The notes beneath the pieces were generated by a model. It did no database searches. It was not told the DNA's origin and saw nothing but the letters and a program-made list of their open reading frames with translations. The position numbers were made by a program, and so were the translations under genes. A DNA stretch of 64,000 nucleotides from Siminovitchia sediminis (GTDB lineage: Bacteria > Bacillota > Bacilli > Bacillales > Bacillaceae_C): the NCBI RefSeq assembly GCF_042680885.1, contig NZ_JBHUEO010000013.1, positions 73,946-137,945 on the forward strand. The letters run 5' to 3'. The first letter of the stretch is position 1, and every line of letters begins with the position of its first letter. This document shows, piece after piece, positions 41,502 to 49,420 of the stretch.

Positions 41502-42395
41502 ATGGATCAGCAATTGGAAGTCTTTATTGCCGTGGCAGAAAAGAAAAATTTTTCAAGGGCAGCCGAAGAATTGCATATGTCGCAGCCGGCGGTCAGCCAA
41601 TACATCCGTGCCCTGGAAGATCAAATTGGAACGAGATTATTGGAGAGAACCAATAAATATGTAAAGCTCAACAAAGCAGGGGAAATCGTTTATGACTACG
41701 CACAAGAAATTACCGGGCTTTATACTAAAATGCAGCGGCTTGTAGATGATCTGACGAATAAGACGAGCGGCCCGCTTTCAATCGGCGCCAGCTATACGTT
41801 TGGGGAATATATCCTGCCGCATGTCATTGCCGAGATGCTGGACGAATATCCGCTCGTCGAGCCGTCCATCACCATCGGAAATACAAAAGATATTGCTGAA
41901 GCTGTGTTAAAACATCAGCTGGATGTCGGAATCGTTGAAGGAGATTTCCAGCATGACAAACTCATGATCGAACCTTTCGCTGAAGACGCCATGCATATCG
42001 TCGCAGCACCCGGACACCCGCTTGCTGGTCAGGATCAAGTGACTCCGCAAGATTTGGAAAAAGAAAAGTGGATCGTCCGCGAAGTAGGGTCGGGGACACG
42101 GACTGCAGCAGACAATATGTTGAAGTCGATCGGCATTGCGCCGGAAAAAATGATGGAGTTCGGCAGTATTCAAATTATTAAAGAATCTGTAGAGGCCGGT
42201 CTTGGCATCAGCCTGCTTTCCCATTGGGCTATCCGAAAGGAACTCGACATGGGCTCTCTCACCATCCTTCCGGTCGACAGCCTGCCGTTTACGAGAAAAT
42301 TCTCCATCGTCACGTCAAGCCCCTATCGGACCAAAGCATTGGATACGTTTTTGTCCTATGTCACAAAAGTTTCTTCCCCGGGAGCAACGGATTAA
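41502..42395 (+). CDS. LysR-family transcriptional regulator (CysL/YwfK-like)
   Basis: A 297-residue LysR-type regulator. The N-terminal winged helix includes NFSRAAEELHMSQPAVSQYI; the effector domain begins at about residue 90 (GPLSIGASYTFGEYILPHVI). The sequence resembles CysL, which activates sulfite reductase genes in B. subtilis, but no cys genes are adjacent, so the target is open. ATG 41502 lies behind GAGAGGAG. Transcribed toward tagA with a GC-rich hairpin (CCGGCTGC/GCAGCCGG, 42435-42460) after the stop. Confidence 0.85.
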   Translation: MDQQLEVFIAVAEKKNFSRAAEELHMSQPAVSQYIRALEDQIGTRLLERTNKYVKLNKAGEIVYDYAQEITGLYTKMQRLVDDLTNKTSGPLSIGASYTFGEYILPHVIAEMLDEYPLVEPSITIGNTKDIAEAVLKHQLDVGIVEGDFQHDKLMIEPFAEDAMHIVAAPGHPLAGQDQVTPQDLEKEKWIVREVGSGTRTAADNMLKSIGIAPEKMMEFGSIQIIKESVEAGLGISLLSHWAIRKELDMGSLTILPVDSLPFTRKFSIVTSSPYRTKALDTFLSYVTKVSSPGATD

Positions 42396-42632
42396 AAATG
42401 TCCACCAGCTTTCCCCGCAATGCCACCATTCTCCGGCTGCACAAGACTCGGCAGCCGGGGCAGGCATCCGTACCTACTCTGCCTAATCCTTCTATTTTTA
42501 ATTTATCGCTTTACTTTTTTACATTCGTGGTATAATAAAAAAGGATATCTTCATAAAAAATTAACAAAACCTTTACAGAATTTGATATAATAATGCATCA
42601 GTCCACATGATTTTCAGAAACTGGAGCATACC

Positions 42633-43352
42633 ATGTCGAAAAAAGTCGAAGTACTCGGTGTCGAGTTTGATCATACAACTAAAACAGAGACAATCCAGAT
42701 GTTAACGAAACGGCTAAAAGCCCGTAAAAAAACTTTTGTCGTTACAGCGAATCCGGAAATTGTGATGTATGCACAACGGGATCCGGAATATAAAAAAATT
42801 GTACAGTCGGCAGACTATATTATTCCCGACGGGATCGGGATTATTATGGGAGCAAAAATGCTGAACAATCCGCTTCCGGAACGGATACCCGGCTTTGAGT
42901 TGATGAAAGACCTGCTGGATGTAGCCGACAGAGAACAGTTGAAAGTTTTCTTCCTTGGCGCAAAGGAGCAGGTTTTACATAAGGCAATCAACAATATTCA
43001 ACAGGATTATCCCGGCATACACATTGCCGGATATCATCATGGTTTTTTTAAAGGAAACGATCCGGACATTGCAAAAATGGTGCAGGCGGCCAATCCGGAC
43101 ATGGTTTTTGTTGCCTTGGGCTTTCCGCGCCAGGAACAATGGATCAGCCAAAACTCCCATTTGTTTTCAAAAGGACTGTTTATGGGAGTAGGGGGAAGCT
43201 TCGATGTGTTGTCAGGTAAGGTGAAACGGGCACCTGCCATATGGAGGAAACTGAACATGGAGTGGCTGTATCGATTAATCAAGCAGCCGCATAGATGGAA
43301 GCGAATGGCCTTCCTGCCGCTTTTCATGCTAAAAGTTTTGCGCACCAAATAA
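42633..43352 (+). CDS. tagA: Teichoic acid linkage-unit ManNAc transferase
   Basis: A 239-residue WecG/TagA/CpsF family glycosyltransferase (GT26). The core VTANPEIVMYAQRDPEYKKI, followed by DYIIPDGIGI with its catalytic Asp, and GFPRQEQWI plus GVGGSFDVLSGKVKRAP are signature elements. It adds ManNAc to GlcNAc-PP-undecaprenol made by TagO, encoded next. The basic C-terminus (WKRMAFLPLFMLKVLRTK) is the membrane-targeting tail known for TagA. Weak GGAG site before ATG 42633; a TATAAT box lies at 42586-42591. Confidence 0.93.
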   Translation: MSKKVEVLGVEFDHTTKTETIQMLTKRLKARKKTFVVTANPEIVMYAQRDPEYKKIVQSADYIIPDGIGIIMGAKMLNNPLPERIPGFELMKDLLDVADREQLKVFFLGAKEQVLHKAINNIQQDYPGIHIAGYHHGFFKGNDPDIAKMVQAANPDMVFVALGFPRQEQWISQNSHLFSKGLFMGVGGSFDVLSGKVKRAPAIWRKLNMEWLYRLIKQPHRWKRMAFLPLFMLKVLRTK

Positions 43353-43488
43353 GAAATATGTATAGCGATTTGTGGTATGATGTATAACTAGTAATCTACT
43401 TTTTCTATGATTTGGCTGTTTTACGATAAAATACCTTGGATAATACGGCTTGTTTTTTGCCATCCTGTATATAAGGAGGGGTATCTCA

Positions 43489-44559
43489 TTGGAATACTTG
43501 TTGATGTTATTGCTTTGCTTTATAGCTTCAGTTCTCCTTACCCCTTTAGTGAAAAAAATTTCCATCAAATTTAATATTACGGATAAGCCGAACTATAGAA
43601 AGGTGCATACCGATCTGATGCCCAGACTGGGCGGCTTGGCCATCTATATCAGTTTCCTGATTGGGCTTATGTTATTCAGGCCGAATGACCCGAATATGAT
43701 TTACCTGGTCATCGGCAGCCTGGTGATTATCGCTACCGGTATGCTGGATGATATATATGATATTTCTCCAAAATGGAAGCTGCTTGGACAAGTTGTTGCT
43801 GCATCCATTGCGGTGAGCGGCGGATTTGATTTGGAATTTATTAACCTTCCGTTCGGCGGCCAATTGGAGTTTGGTTATCTGAGCGTTCCGTTGACTATCC
43901 TTTGGATTGTCGGGATCACCAATGCCATTAATTTGATTGACGGTCTGGATGGCTTGGCGGCAGGTGTTTCCTCCATTGCGCTCATTACCATCAGCTTCAT
44001 GGCTTTTTTACAAGGGGACATATTTGTTTTGGCCATCGCTTTGATGGTGTTGGGAAGTGCGTTAGGTTTCTTAATATACAATTTTTATCCGGCAAAAATC
44101 TTCATGGGCGATACGGGAGCTTTATTCCTCGGATATATGATTGCCTTGCTTTCCTTGCTCGGATTTAAAAATATTACCTTTTTCTCACTGATCATTCCGG
44201 TGATCATCTTGGGTGTTCCCATCTCGGATACATTTTTTGCGATTATCCGCAGATTGATTCAAAAGAAACCATTGACAGCACCAGATCAGTTTCATTTACA
44301 CCACCGCTTGATGAGTTCCGGGTTTTCACACCGGCAGGCGGTCCTCGTCATTTATGGCATCGCAGTCATGTTCAGTCTGGCAGCCGTGATTTTTTCTATG
44401 GCGACGGTATGGGGATCGCTGCTGCTGCTTGTCGTATTGAGCATCATTATTGAAATCTTTGTAGAAGTGGTAGGACTCGTCAGCAAGGATTATAAGCCGA
44501 TTCTCCGCATTATGGAGGGCAGGCAGGCACAACGAATACAACGAAGAAAAAGAGCGTGA
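43489..44559 (+). CDS. tagO: Undecaprenyl-phosphate GlcNAc-1-phosphate transferase
   Basis: A 356-residue polytopic enzyme of the MraY/WecA/TagO family with about eleven TM helices. Metal and substrate motifs are visible: GMLDDIYDI, NAINLIDGLDGLAAG, FMGDTGAL and HLHHRL. It starts wall teichoic acid synthesis by moving GlcNAc-1-phosphate to the lipid carrier. The start TTG 43489 lies behind AAGGAGGGG. Together with tagA it forms the linkage-unit module. Its 3' end carries half of a bidirectional terminator. Confidence 0.93.
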   Translation: MEYLLMLLLCFIASVLLTPLVKKISIKFNITDKPNYRKVHTDLMPRLGGLAIYISFLIGLMLFRPNDPNMIYLVIGSLVIIATGMLDDIYDISPKWKLLGQVVAASIAVSGGFDLEFINLPFGGQLEFGYLSVPLTILWIVGITNAINLIDGLDGLAAGVSSIALITISFMAFLQGDIFVLAIALMVLGSALGFLIYNFYPAKIFMGDTGALFLGYMIALLSLLGFKNITFFSLIIPVIILGVPISDTFFAIIRRLIQKKPLTAPDQFHLHHRLMSSGFSHRQAVLVIYGIAVMFSLAAVIFSMATVWGSLLLLVVLSIIIEIFVEVVGLVSKDYKPILRIMEGRQAQRIQRRKRA

Positions 44560-44590
44560 GGACGGACAAAATATCCGTCTTCATGCTCTT
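44551..44590. terminator. Bidirectional terminator between tagO and the amidase gene
   Basis: AGAGCGTGAGGACGGA (44551-44566) pairs with TCCGTCTTCATGCTCT (44574-44589), 16 bp with two G-U pairs. On the plus strand TTTATGATTT follows, on the minus strand TTTTTCTTCG. The tagO stop lies in the left arm. Confidence 0.75.
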
Positions 44591-44596
44591 TATGAT

Positions 44597-46441
44597 TTAT
44601 ACTGGCTTTACATATTTTCCGCTTACGTAACCTGTCTTACTTTTATAAGAGATGCGGTACCAGCCATTTGAAGTTTTTTCTGTCACTTTAACTTTACTTC
44701 CACGCTTCAAATTGCCGATCTTGGCATACGATGTCGCATTTCCTGAACGGACATTTAAAGAACTGGCAGTTACTTTATATGTACCGTTTACCTTTGATAC
44801 TTGAATACCTTTGCTTTTTGGCTGCGCTGCAGAAAAAGGCTTTTGGGCCTTTATATACTTTCCATGTACGTAGCCTGTCTTTCCTTGATAAGTAAAGCGA
44901 TACCAGCCATTTGAAGTTTTCCCTGTCACATGGATTCTATTATTCTTCTTTAAATTCCCAATTGACTTAAAGTTTGTACCGTTTCCTGCACGTACATTCA
45001 ATGTACTTGCGGTTACAATGTAAGTCCCGCTGGCCTTGCTTACTTTAATGGCTGTGTTGGTCTTTTTCGCAGGTTTAGGAGCTGGCTTGGCTTTTAAATA
45101 AGATCCGCTGACATAGCCTGTTTTACCTTTGAATGAAATCCTGTACCAATTGTTATTAGTTTTACCGGTTACCTTCACCTGGTTATTCTTTTTCAAAGTA
45201 CCGAGAGAAGAATACTTGGTACTGTTACCGGAACGCACATTGAGTGAACTGGCGGTTACAATGTAAGTACCACTGGCACTGCTTACTTTGATGTCTGTGT
45301 TGGTCTTTTTCGCAGGTTTAGGAGCAGGCTCGGCTTTCAAATAAGCTCCGCTGACATAGCCTGTTTTTTCACCAAATGAGATCCGATACCAATTGTTAGA
45401 CGTAATTCCTGTAACTTTAACCTGATTGTCCTTTTTTAAAGTGCCAATGGAAGGGTAATTCGTTCCGTTACCGGAACGCACATTGAGTGAACTGGCGGTT
45501 ACAATGTAAGTCCCGCTGGCACTGCTTACCTTGATGGCTGTGTTGGTCTTTTTCGCAGGTTTAGGAGCAGGCTCGGCTTTCAAATAAGCTCCGCTGACAT
45601 AGCCTGTTTTTTCACCAAATGAGATCCGATACCAATTGTTAGACGTAATTCCTGTAACCTTAACCTGATTGTCCTTTTTTAAAGTGCCAATGGAAGGGTA
45701 ATTCGTTCCGTTACCGGAACGCACATTGAGTGAACTGGCGGTTACAATGTAAGTCCCGCTGGCACTTGTCACAGAGATAGAGTTGCTGGACGAGGCATCT
45801 GCTGATCCACTGCCTTTCGGCGGAAGAGATAACGCATTTCCAACCCCTGTTGCGATAGCTGCAGAGATATCATTTAAAAATTGCCGGTTTTTCAATAACT
45901 CTGCATCTGACGCGTGATCAATAAAAAGAATTTCTAGCAGGACAGAGGCCATTTCTGATTCTCTTAATACATGAAAGTTGGCTTGCTTCATCCCACGGTT
46001 TCTCTTTTGGTATTCAAGCAATACTTTATTAACCTCTTTGTTAATCTCTTGTTGAACCTTTATATCCTCCTCCGCAGCATTACGGTTATGGGTATAGTCT
46101 TCATATCCGGTACCACCGGCAGCATTAATATGAATGGAAAGAAATAAGTCCGCTCCCCAGCTGTTTGCAGCATCTGTCCGCTGTTTCAATGATAAATAAA
46201 CATCGGAATTGCGTGTCATCCTTGTCTCCACATCATATCGACTAACCAAATATTGGTTCACTATTCGAGAGATGTCTAAGGTCAAATTTTTTTCAAGCAG
46301 TCCATTTCCAACTGCACCTGAATCACTGCCGCCATGGCCTGGATCAATCATGACTTTTTGGGATTGAGCTGCGACCGCTTGGTTGAACGGACCTATGACC
46401 AGGCCCAGTGCTACCAACATTAAAAATAATTTTTTCTTCAT
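44597..46441 (-). CDS. N-acetylmuramoyl-L-alanine amidase with five SH3b domains
   Basis: A 614-residue secreted autolysin. Signal peptide about 1-25; Amidase_3 domain about 28-215 with zinc ligands in DPGHGGSDSGA, LEKNLTLD and SIHINAAG plus the late LLEILFIDHASD; then five bacterial SH3 wall-binding repeats of 81 residues, each starting SGTYIVTASSLNVRSGN and ending KTGYVSG. The first two repeats are almost identical in DNA. Alanine- and lysine-rich linkers (PAPKPAKKTN) separate them. ATG 46441 is used, with AAGGGGG upstream. It cuts the stem peptide from muramic acid. Confidence 0.92.
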   Translation of the reverse strand: MKKKLFLMLVALGLVIGPFNQAVAAQSQKVMIDPGHGGSDSGAVGNGLLEKNLTLDISRIVNQYLVSRYDVETRMTRNSDVYLSLKQRTDAANSWGADLFLSIHINAAGGTGYEDYTHNRNAAEEDIKVQQEINKEVNKVLLEYQKRNRGMKQANFHVLRESEMASVLLEILFIDHASDAELLKNRQFLNDISAAIATGVGNALSLPPKGSGSADASSSNSISVTSASGTYIVTASSLNVRSGNGTNYPSIGTLKKDNQVKVTGITSNNWYRISFGEKTGYVSGAYLKAEPAPKPAKKTNTAIKVSSASGTYIVTASSLNVRSGNGTNYPSIGTLKKDNQVKVTGITSNNWYRISFGEKTGYVSGAYLKAEPAPKPAKKTNTDIKVSSASGTYIVTASSLNVRSGNSTKYSSLGTLKKNNQVKVTGKTNNNWYRISFKGKTGYVSGSYLKAKPAPKPAKKTNTAIKVSKASGTYIVTASTLNVRAGNGTNFKSIGNLKKNNRIHVTGKTSNGWYRFTYQGKTGYVHGKYIKAQKPFSAAQPKSKGIQVSKVNGTYKVTASSLNVRSGNATSYAKIGNLKRGSKVKVTEKTSNGWYRISYKSKTGYVSGKYVKPV

Positions 46442-46549
46442 GGATGCCCCCTTGATTGTAAGGTATGAAAATATTCCCAGTGCACCCATATATTATAACA
46501 CCATGTCGAATTATGCTGTCAGATTTTTTATATAAAAAATAATAAAGGT

Positions 46550-46575
46550 AAAAAAAAGACGCCATTACAGCGTCC
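46550..46575 (-). terminator. Terminator of the LCP gene
   Basis: On the minus strand GGACGC and GCGTC(T) pair around TGTAATG, followed by eight T. It lies 16 bp past the stop at 46591. Confidence 0.85.
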
Positions 46576-46590
46576 TTTGTATCCCTTATG

Positions 46591-47619
46591 TTATTCCTGC
46601 ATAGCCGGATTAGCTACTTCTGTATTCGTATCAAACGTAGAAAGTCCGAGGTGGCTCCGCAGTTCGTTTTTTACTTGTGCCAGGTTTTCTTCATCGAGCT
46701 GCCAGTAGTAGACATTTTGCCCTTGGCTGTTCATGATACGTGTATCATCCCCTTCAAGGGTGTAGGTTTCTATCGTCAGATCTCCGGCGACTCCATAGTC
46801 TATCAGGGCTTTCATCTCGTCAAACGTCATGTCTGTACGCATGTTTTCACCAATAGCATCAATAACTTTTGCATATTTAGGCAATGCTGAGCCGCTTGCC
46901 GCCTTTCTGGCAATAGCTTTCATAATTTCCTGCTGGCGTTTACCGCGCTCAATATCATTATCCAGCCTCCGGGTCCTGGCCAGGGCCAGCGCTTCTTCAC
47001 CATTGAGTGTCTGCAGACCCTCTTCCAAAGAAATTGCATCTGATTTATCTTTGGAATTTAGCTCATTGAAGGTATAGGGAACATCCACTTCAATTCCGCC
47101 CAGGGCATCTACAACTGCTACAAATGCTTCGAAATCCAAACGGACGTAATAGTCCACGGGAATTTCCAGCAGATCTTCAACTGTTTTAATCGTTGCCCGC
47201 GGGCCGCCGAAGCTGTGCGCGTGATTGATTTTTGTATAATACCCGACTTCATCAATGTATACGTAGGAATCCCGGGGAATCGTTAACAATTTTACGGACT
47301 TTTCCTTTTCATTGAGAGTCGCAAGCATAAGTGCATCCGAGCGGGAGTTTCCTTGGTTTCCGCGTTTCTCACTCTCATCAACGCCAATAAAAAGAATCGA
47401 TACATTATCTATATTTGGATTTACTTTTTTGTCGCGAAGATCAGATTTTCCGCGATCATCGAAAAAGGCGCTGTCAAACATATTTTCAGCTTTTATATAT
47501 AAGTAGGTGCCGTAGGTAGCTCCCACTGCTGCAAGAAGCAGTATAGGAAAGACCGCGAACCAAAATATGCGCCTTCTGCGTTTTTTCTTTTTCATTATGG
47601 ACTGGTTATGACGTCCCAT
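46591..47619 (-). CDS. LytR-CpsA-Psr (LCP) family teichoic acid ligase
   Basis: A 342-residue membrane protein: short basic cytoplasmic N-terminus, one TM helix, extracellular LCP domain. The polyprenyl-phosphate pocket is marked by DNVSILFIGVDESEKR, RSDALMLATLN, LLTIPRDSYVYI and TRRLDNDIERGKRQQEI with its conserved Arg and Asp. TagT/TagU/TagV-type enzymes move finished teichoic acid chains from the lipid carrier to peptidoglycan. The ATG at 47619 is chosen since AAAAGGAG lies just inside the longer TTG frame. It is followed on the same strand by its own terminator. Confidence 0.92.
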   Translation of the reverse strand: MGRHNQSIMKKKKRRRRIFWFAVFPILLLAAVGATYGTYLYIKAENMFDSAFFDDRGKSDLRDKKVNPNIDNVSILFIGVDESEKRGNQGNSRSDALMLATLNEKEKSVKLLTIPRDSYVYIDEVGYYTKINHAHSFGGPRATIKTVEDLLEIPVDYYVRLDFEAFVAVVDALGGIEVDVPYTFNELNSKDKSDAISLEEGLQTLNGEEALALARTRRLDNDIERGKRQQEIMKAIARKAASGSALPKYAKVIDAIGENMRTDMTFDEMKALIDYGVAGDLTIETYTLEGDDTRIMNSQGQNVYYWQLDEENLAQVKNELRSHLGLSTFDTNTEVANPAMQE

Positions 47620-47699
47620 CTGGGTTGAACTCCTTTTCAATAAAAAAGTAGGCTACACTCTATAATACTATCAATTTGCCTAGCCGTACATACCTTTCA

Positions 47700-48893
47700 T
47701 TAGGAATTTTGCCCTCTTTCTGGTATCGCTGAACTTTTCTGCTCACGATACATGGCTTGAATCAAGCGATCACTGGCGTTTCCTGTCGAATAGGCATTCC
47801 AATCCATTGAAAAATTTACAATTTGGTGAAAATCAAATTCTGCTCGTTGGATTGTTTGGATCAGTTCCTCAGTTGTTTGGACAATGGGCCCGGGAACAAG
47901 CTGCTCATACGGCTCCCAAAAGCCTCGGGATCGGGCATAATCCTGCAAATCATATGCAAAAAAGACCATCGGCCGCTCCAACAGAGAAAACTCAAAGGGG
48001 ATGGAGGAATAATCCGATATCAACAAATCGGTCACCACAAGCAGCTCGTTAACATCAGCGTGTTGGGATACATCAAAAACAAAATCAGGATATGTATTGG
48101 AAAAATCAAAGTGAACGGCAGGGTGCAGCCGTAATAATAAAACGTACTCATCTTGAAGCGCCTGATACATCTCATCGATGTCCAGCGGCAGGGAAGATAC
48201 ATTGAATTCATTCTCACGGTAAGTCGGTGCATACAATATCACTTTTTTTCGTTGGATGATCGGATATTTCGACTGCAAAGCATTGGCTGCATTCCTCATG
48301 GCCTCTTCGTTATAAAAGAAATCTGTACGCGGAATCCCCGTTCGAAGAATCTGGCTGTCCGTAATGCCAAAACTCTCGCGGAAAATCTCCGCCATTTTTT
48401 CTCCACCAACTACGACATGATCGAATTGGCTGTATACGCGCCTAAACCGCTCGTTTGCTTGAGGAGACCGGTATTGATTGGAAGGGTCCTTCAGGCCAAA
48501 TTGCTTAATCGCCCCGGCAGCATGCCAGAGCTGAATACATTTTACATTCGGTTTGAACCGAACCGCAGCCAAAAACCCAAAATAATTATCAATAAAAATA
48601 TGACGGGATGTCGCCAAGTGATAAATTGAGCGAATCCAGTCTAGTACATGCCTTAGTTCAAAGGTCAACACCATTCGGTCCTTGGCATCCCTAAAATTTA
48701 CCCGGCAGGAAGCAGTCTTCAGTACAACAACCTGGTCATCTGTCTGTTCCTCCAGCGCTTTCATCGTAAACAAAACATTGTCCCCAAAAGAAGCAACAAA
48801 CGTTGTCTTCTTCTTCTGGGGACATATGCTGAACAGGCTGAAGAAACAGCGGAAAACAAACAGATATCCTTGTATCGCAATTTCTCTAACCAT
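47700..48893 (-). CDS. tagB: CDP-glycerol glycerophosphotransferase (TagB-like)
   Basis: A 397-residue member of the TagB/TagF family. The conserved pieces are IQLWHAAGAIKQFG, RTGIPRTDFF, VILYAPTYREN, LLLRLHPAVH and the nucleotide-binding LLISDYSSIPFEF. The length fits a primase, TagB, which adds the first glycerol phosphate to the linkage unit, more than the long polymerase TagF. The start overlaps the end of tagD by eight bases, so CDP-glycerol supply and use are coupled. An internal or N-terminal amphipathic segment (YLFVFRCFFSLFSI) probably binds the membrane. Confidence 0.88.
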   Translation of the reverse strand: MVREIAIQGYLFVFRCFFSLFSICPQKKKTTFVASFGDNVLFTMKALEEQTDDQVVVLKTASCRVNFRDAKDRMVLTFELRHVLDWIRSIYHLATSRHIFIDNYFGFLAAVRFKPNVKCIQLWHAAGAIKQFGLKDPSNQYRSPQANERFRRVYSQFDHVVVGGEKMAEIFRESFGITDSQILRTGIPRTDFFYNEEAMRNAANALQSKYPIIQRKKVILYAPTYRENEFNVSSLPLDIDEMYQALQDEYVLLLRLHPAVHFDFSNTYPDFVFDVSQHADVNELLVVTDLLISDYSSIPFEFSLLERPMVFFAYDLQDYARSRGFWEPYEQLVPGPIVQTTEELIQTIQRAEFDFHQIVNFSMDWNAYSTGNASDRLIQAMYREQKSSAIPERGQNS

Positions 48894-49284
48894 TGTTGGC
48901 TTGATTTAAATCCTTTTTAATTTGTGTGGTGGAAATTCCAACCGTGCGGGGTAAATAAACAACTTCACAATATTCCTTTAGGAAATCAAACTTTCCTTTC
49001 CAGTCGTCGCCCATCACAAAGACATCAACATGATGTTTTTGAATATCTTCCACTTTTTGTTCCCAATTATGTTCCGGAATAACCTCATCCACATATCGAA
49101 CCGCTTCAAGAATTGCTTTGCGCTGCTCAAATGTATAATAGGCTTTTTTGCCTTTTAAAGCATTGAACTCATCTGATGAAACAGCAACAATTAAGTAGTC
49201 ACCATATTCTTTTGCACGGCGGAGTATATTAATATGTCCCGTATGAAGCAGATCGAATGTCCCATACGTAATCACTTTTTTCAA
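48886..49284 (-). CDS. tagD: Glycerol-3-phosphate cytidylyltransferase
   Basis: A 132-residue enzyme that makes CDP-glycerol from CTP and glycerol-3-phosphate. It has the nucleotidyltransferase HxGH motif in TYGTFDLLHTGHINIL, the RTVGISTTQIKKDL signature and WKGKFDFL. Length matches TagD. TTG 49284 is served by GGAGG eight bases upstream; the longer upstream frame is not needed. It is the first gene of a tagD-tagB pair on the minus strand. Confidence 0.95.
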   Translation of the reverse strand: MKKVITYGTFDLLHTGHINILRRAKEYGDYLIVAVSSDEFNALKGKKAYYTFEQRKAILEAVRYVDEVIPEHNWEQKVEDIQKHHVDVFVMGDDWKGKFDFLKEYCEVVYLPRTVGISTTQIKKDLNQANNG

Positions 49285-49377
49285 AGTTAAAACCTCCGTT
49301 TTATTAATTACGGAAAACAGCTTATAACGTAAATTATACAAGATTCCGTGATAAATACCTACCAAAAAATGCGAGGA

Positions 49378-49418
49378 AAGAAAAACCACCCTACGCGATC
49401 ATATGCGTAGGATGGTTG
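49378..49418 (-). terminator. Terminator of the glucosaminidase gene
   Basis: On the minus strand AACCATCCTACGC and GCGTAGGGTGGTT form a 13-bp stem around ATATGATC, followed by TTTCTTT. It starts three bases after the stop codon. Confidence 0.92.
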
Positions 49419-49420
49419 AT

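Noticed and set aside
42531..42591. Two TATAAT boxes upstream of tagA as defined promoters
   Set aside because: Neither has a convincing -35 at 16-18 bp, so they are mentioned under tagA but not listed as promoters.
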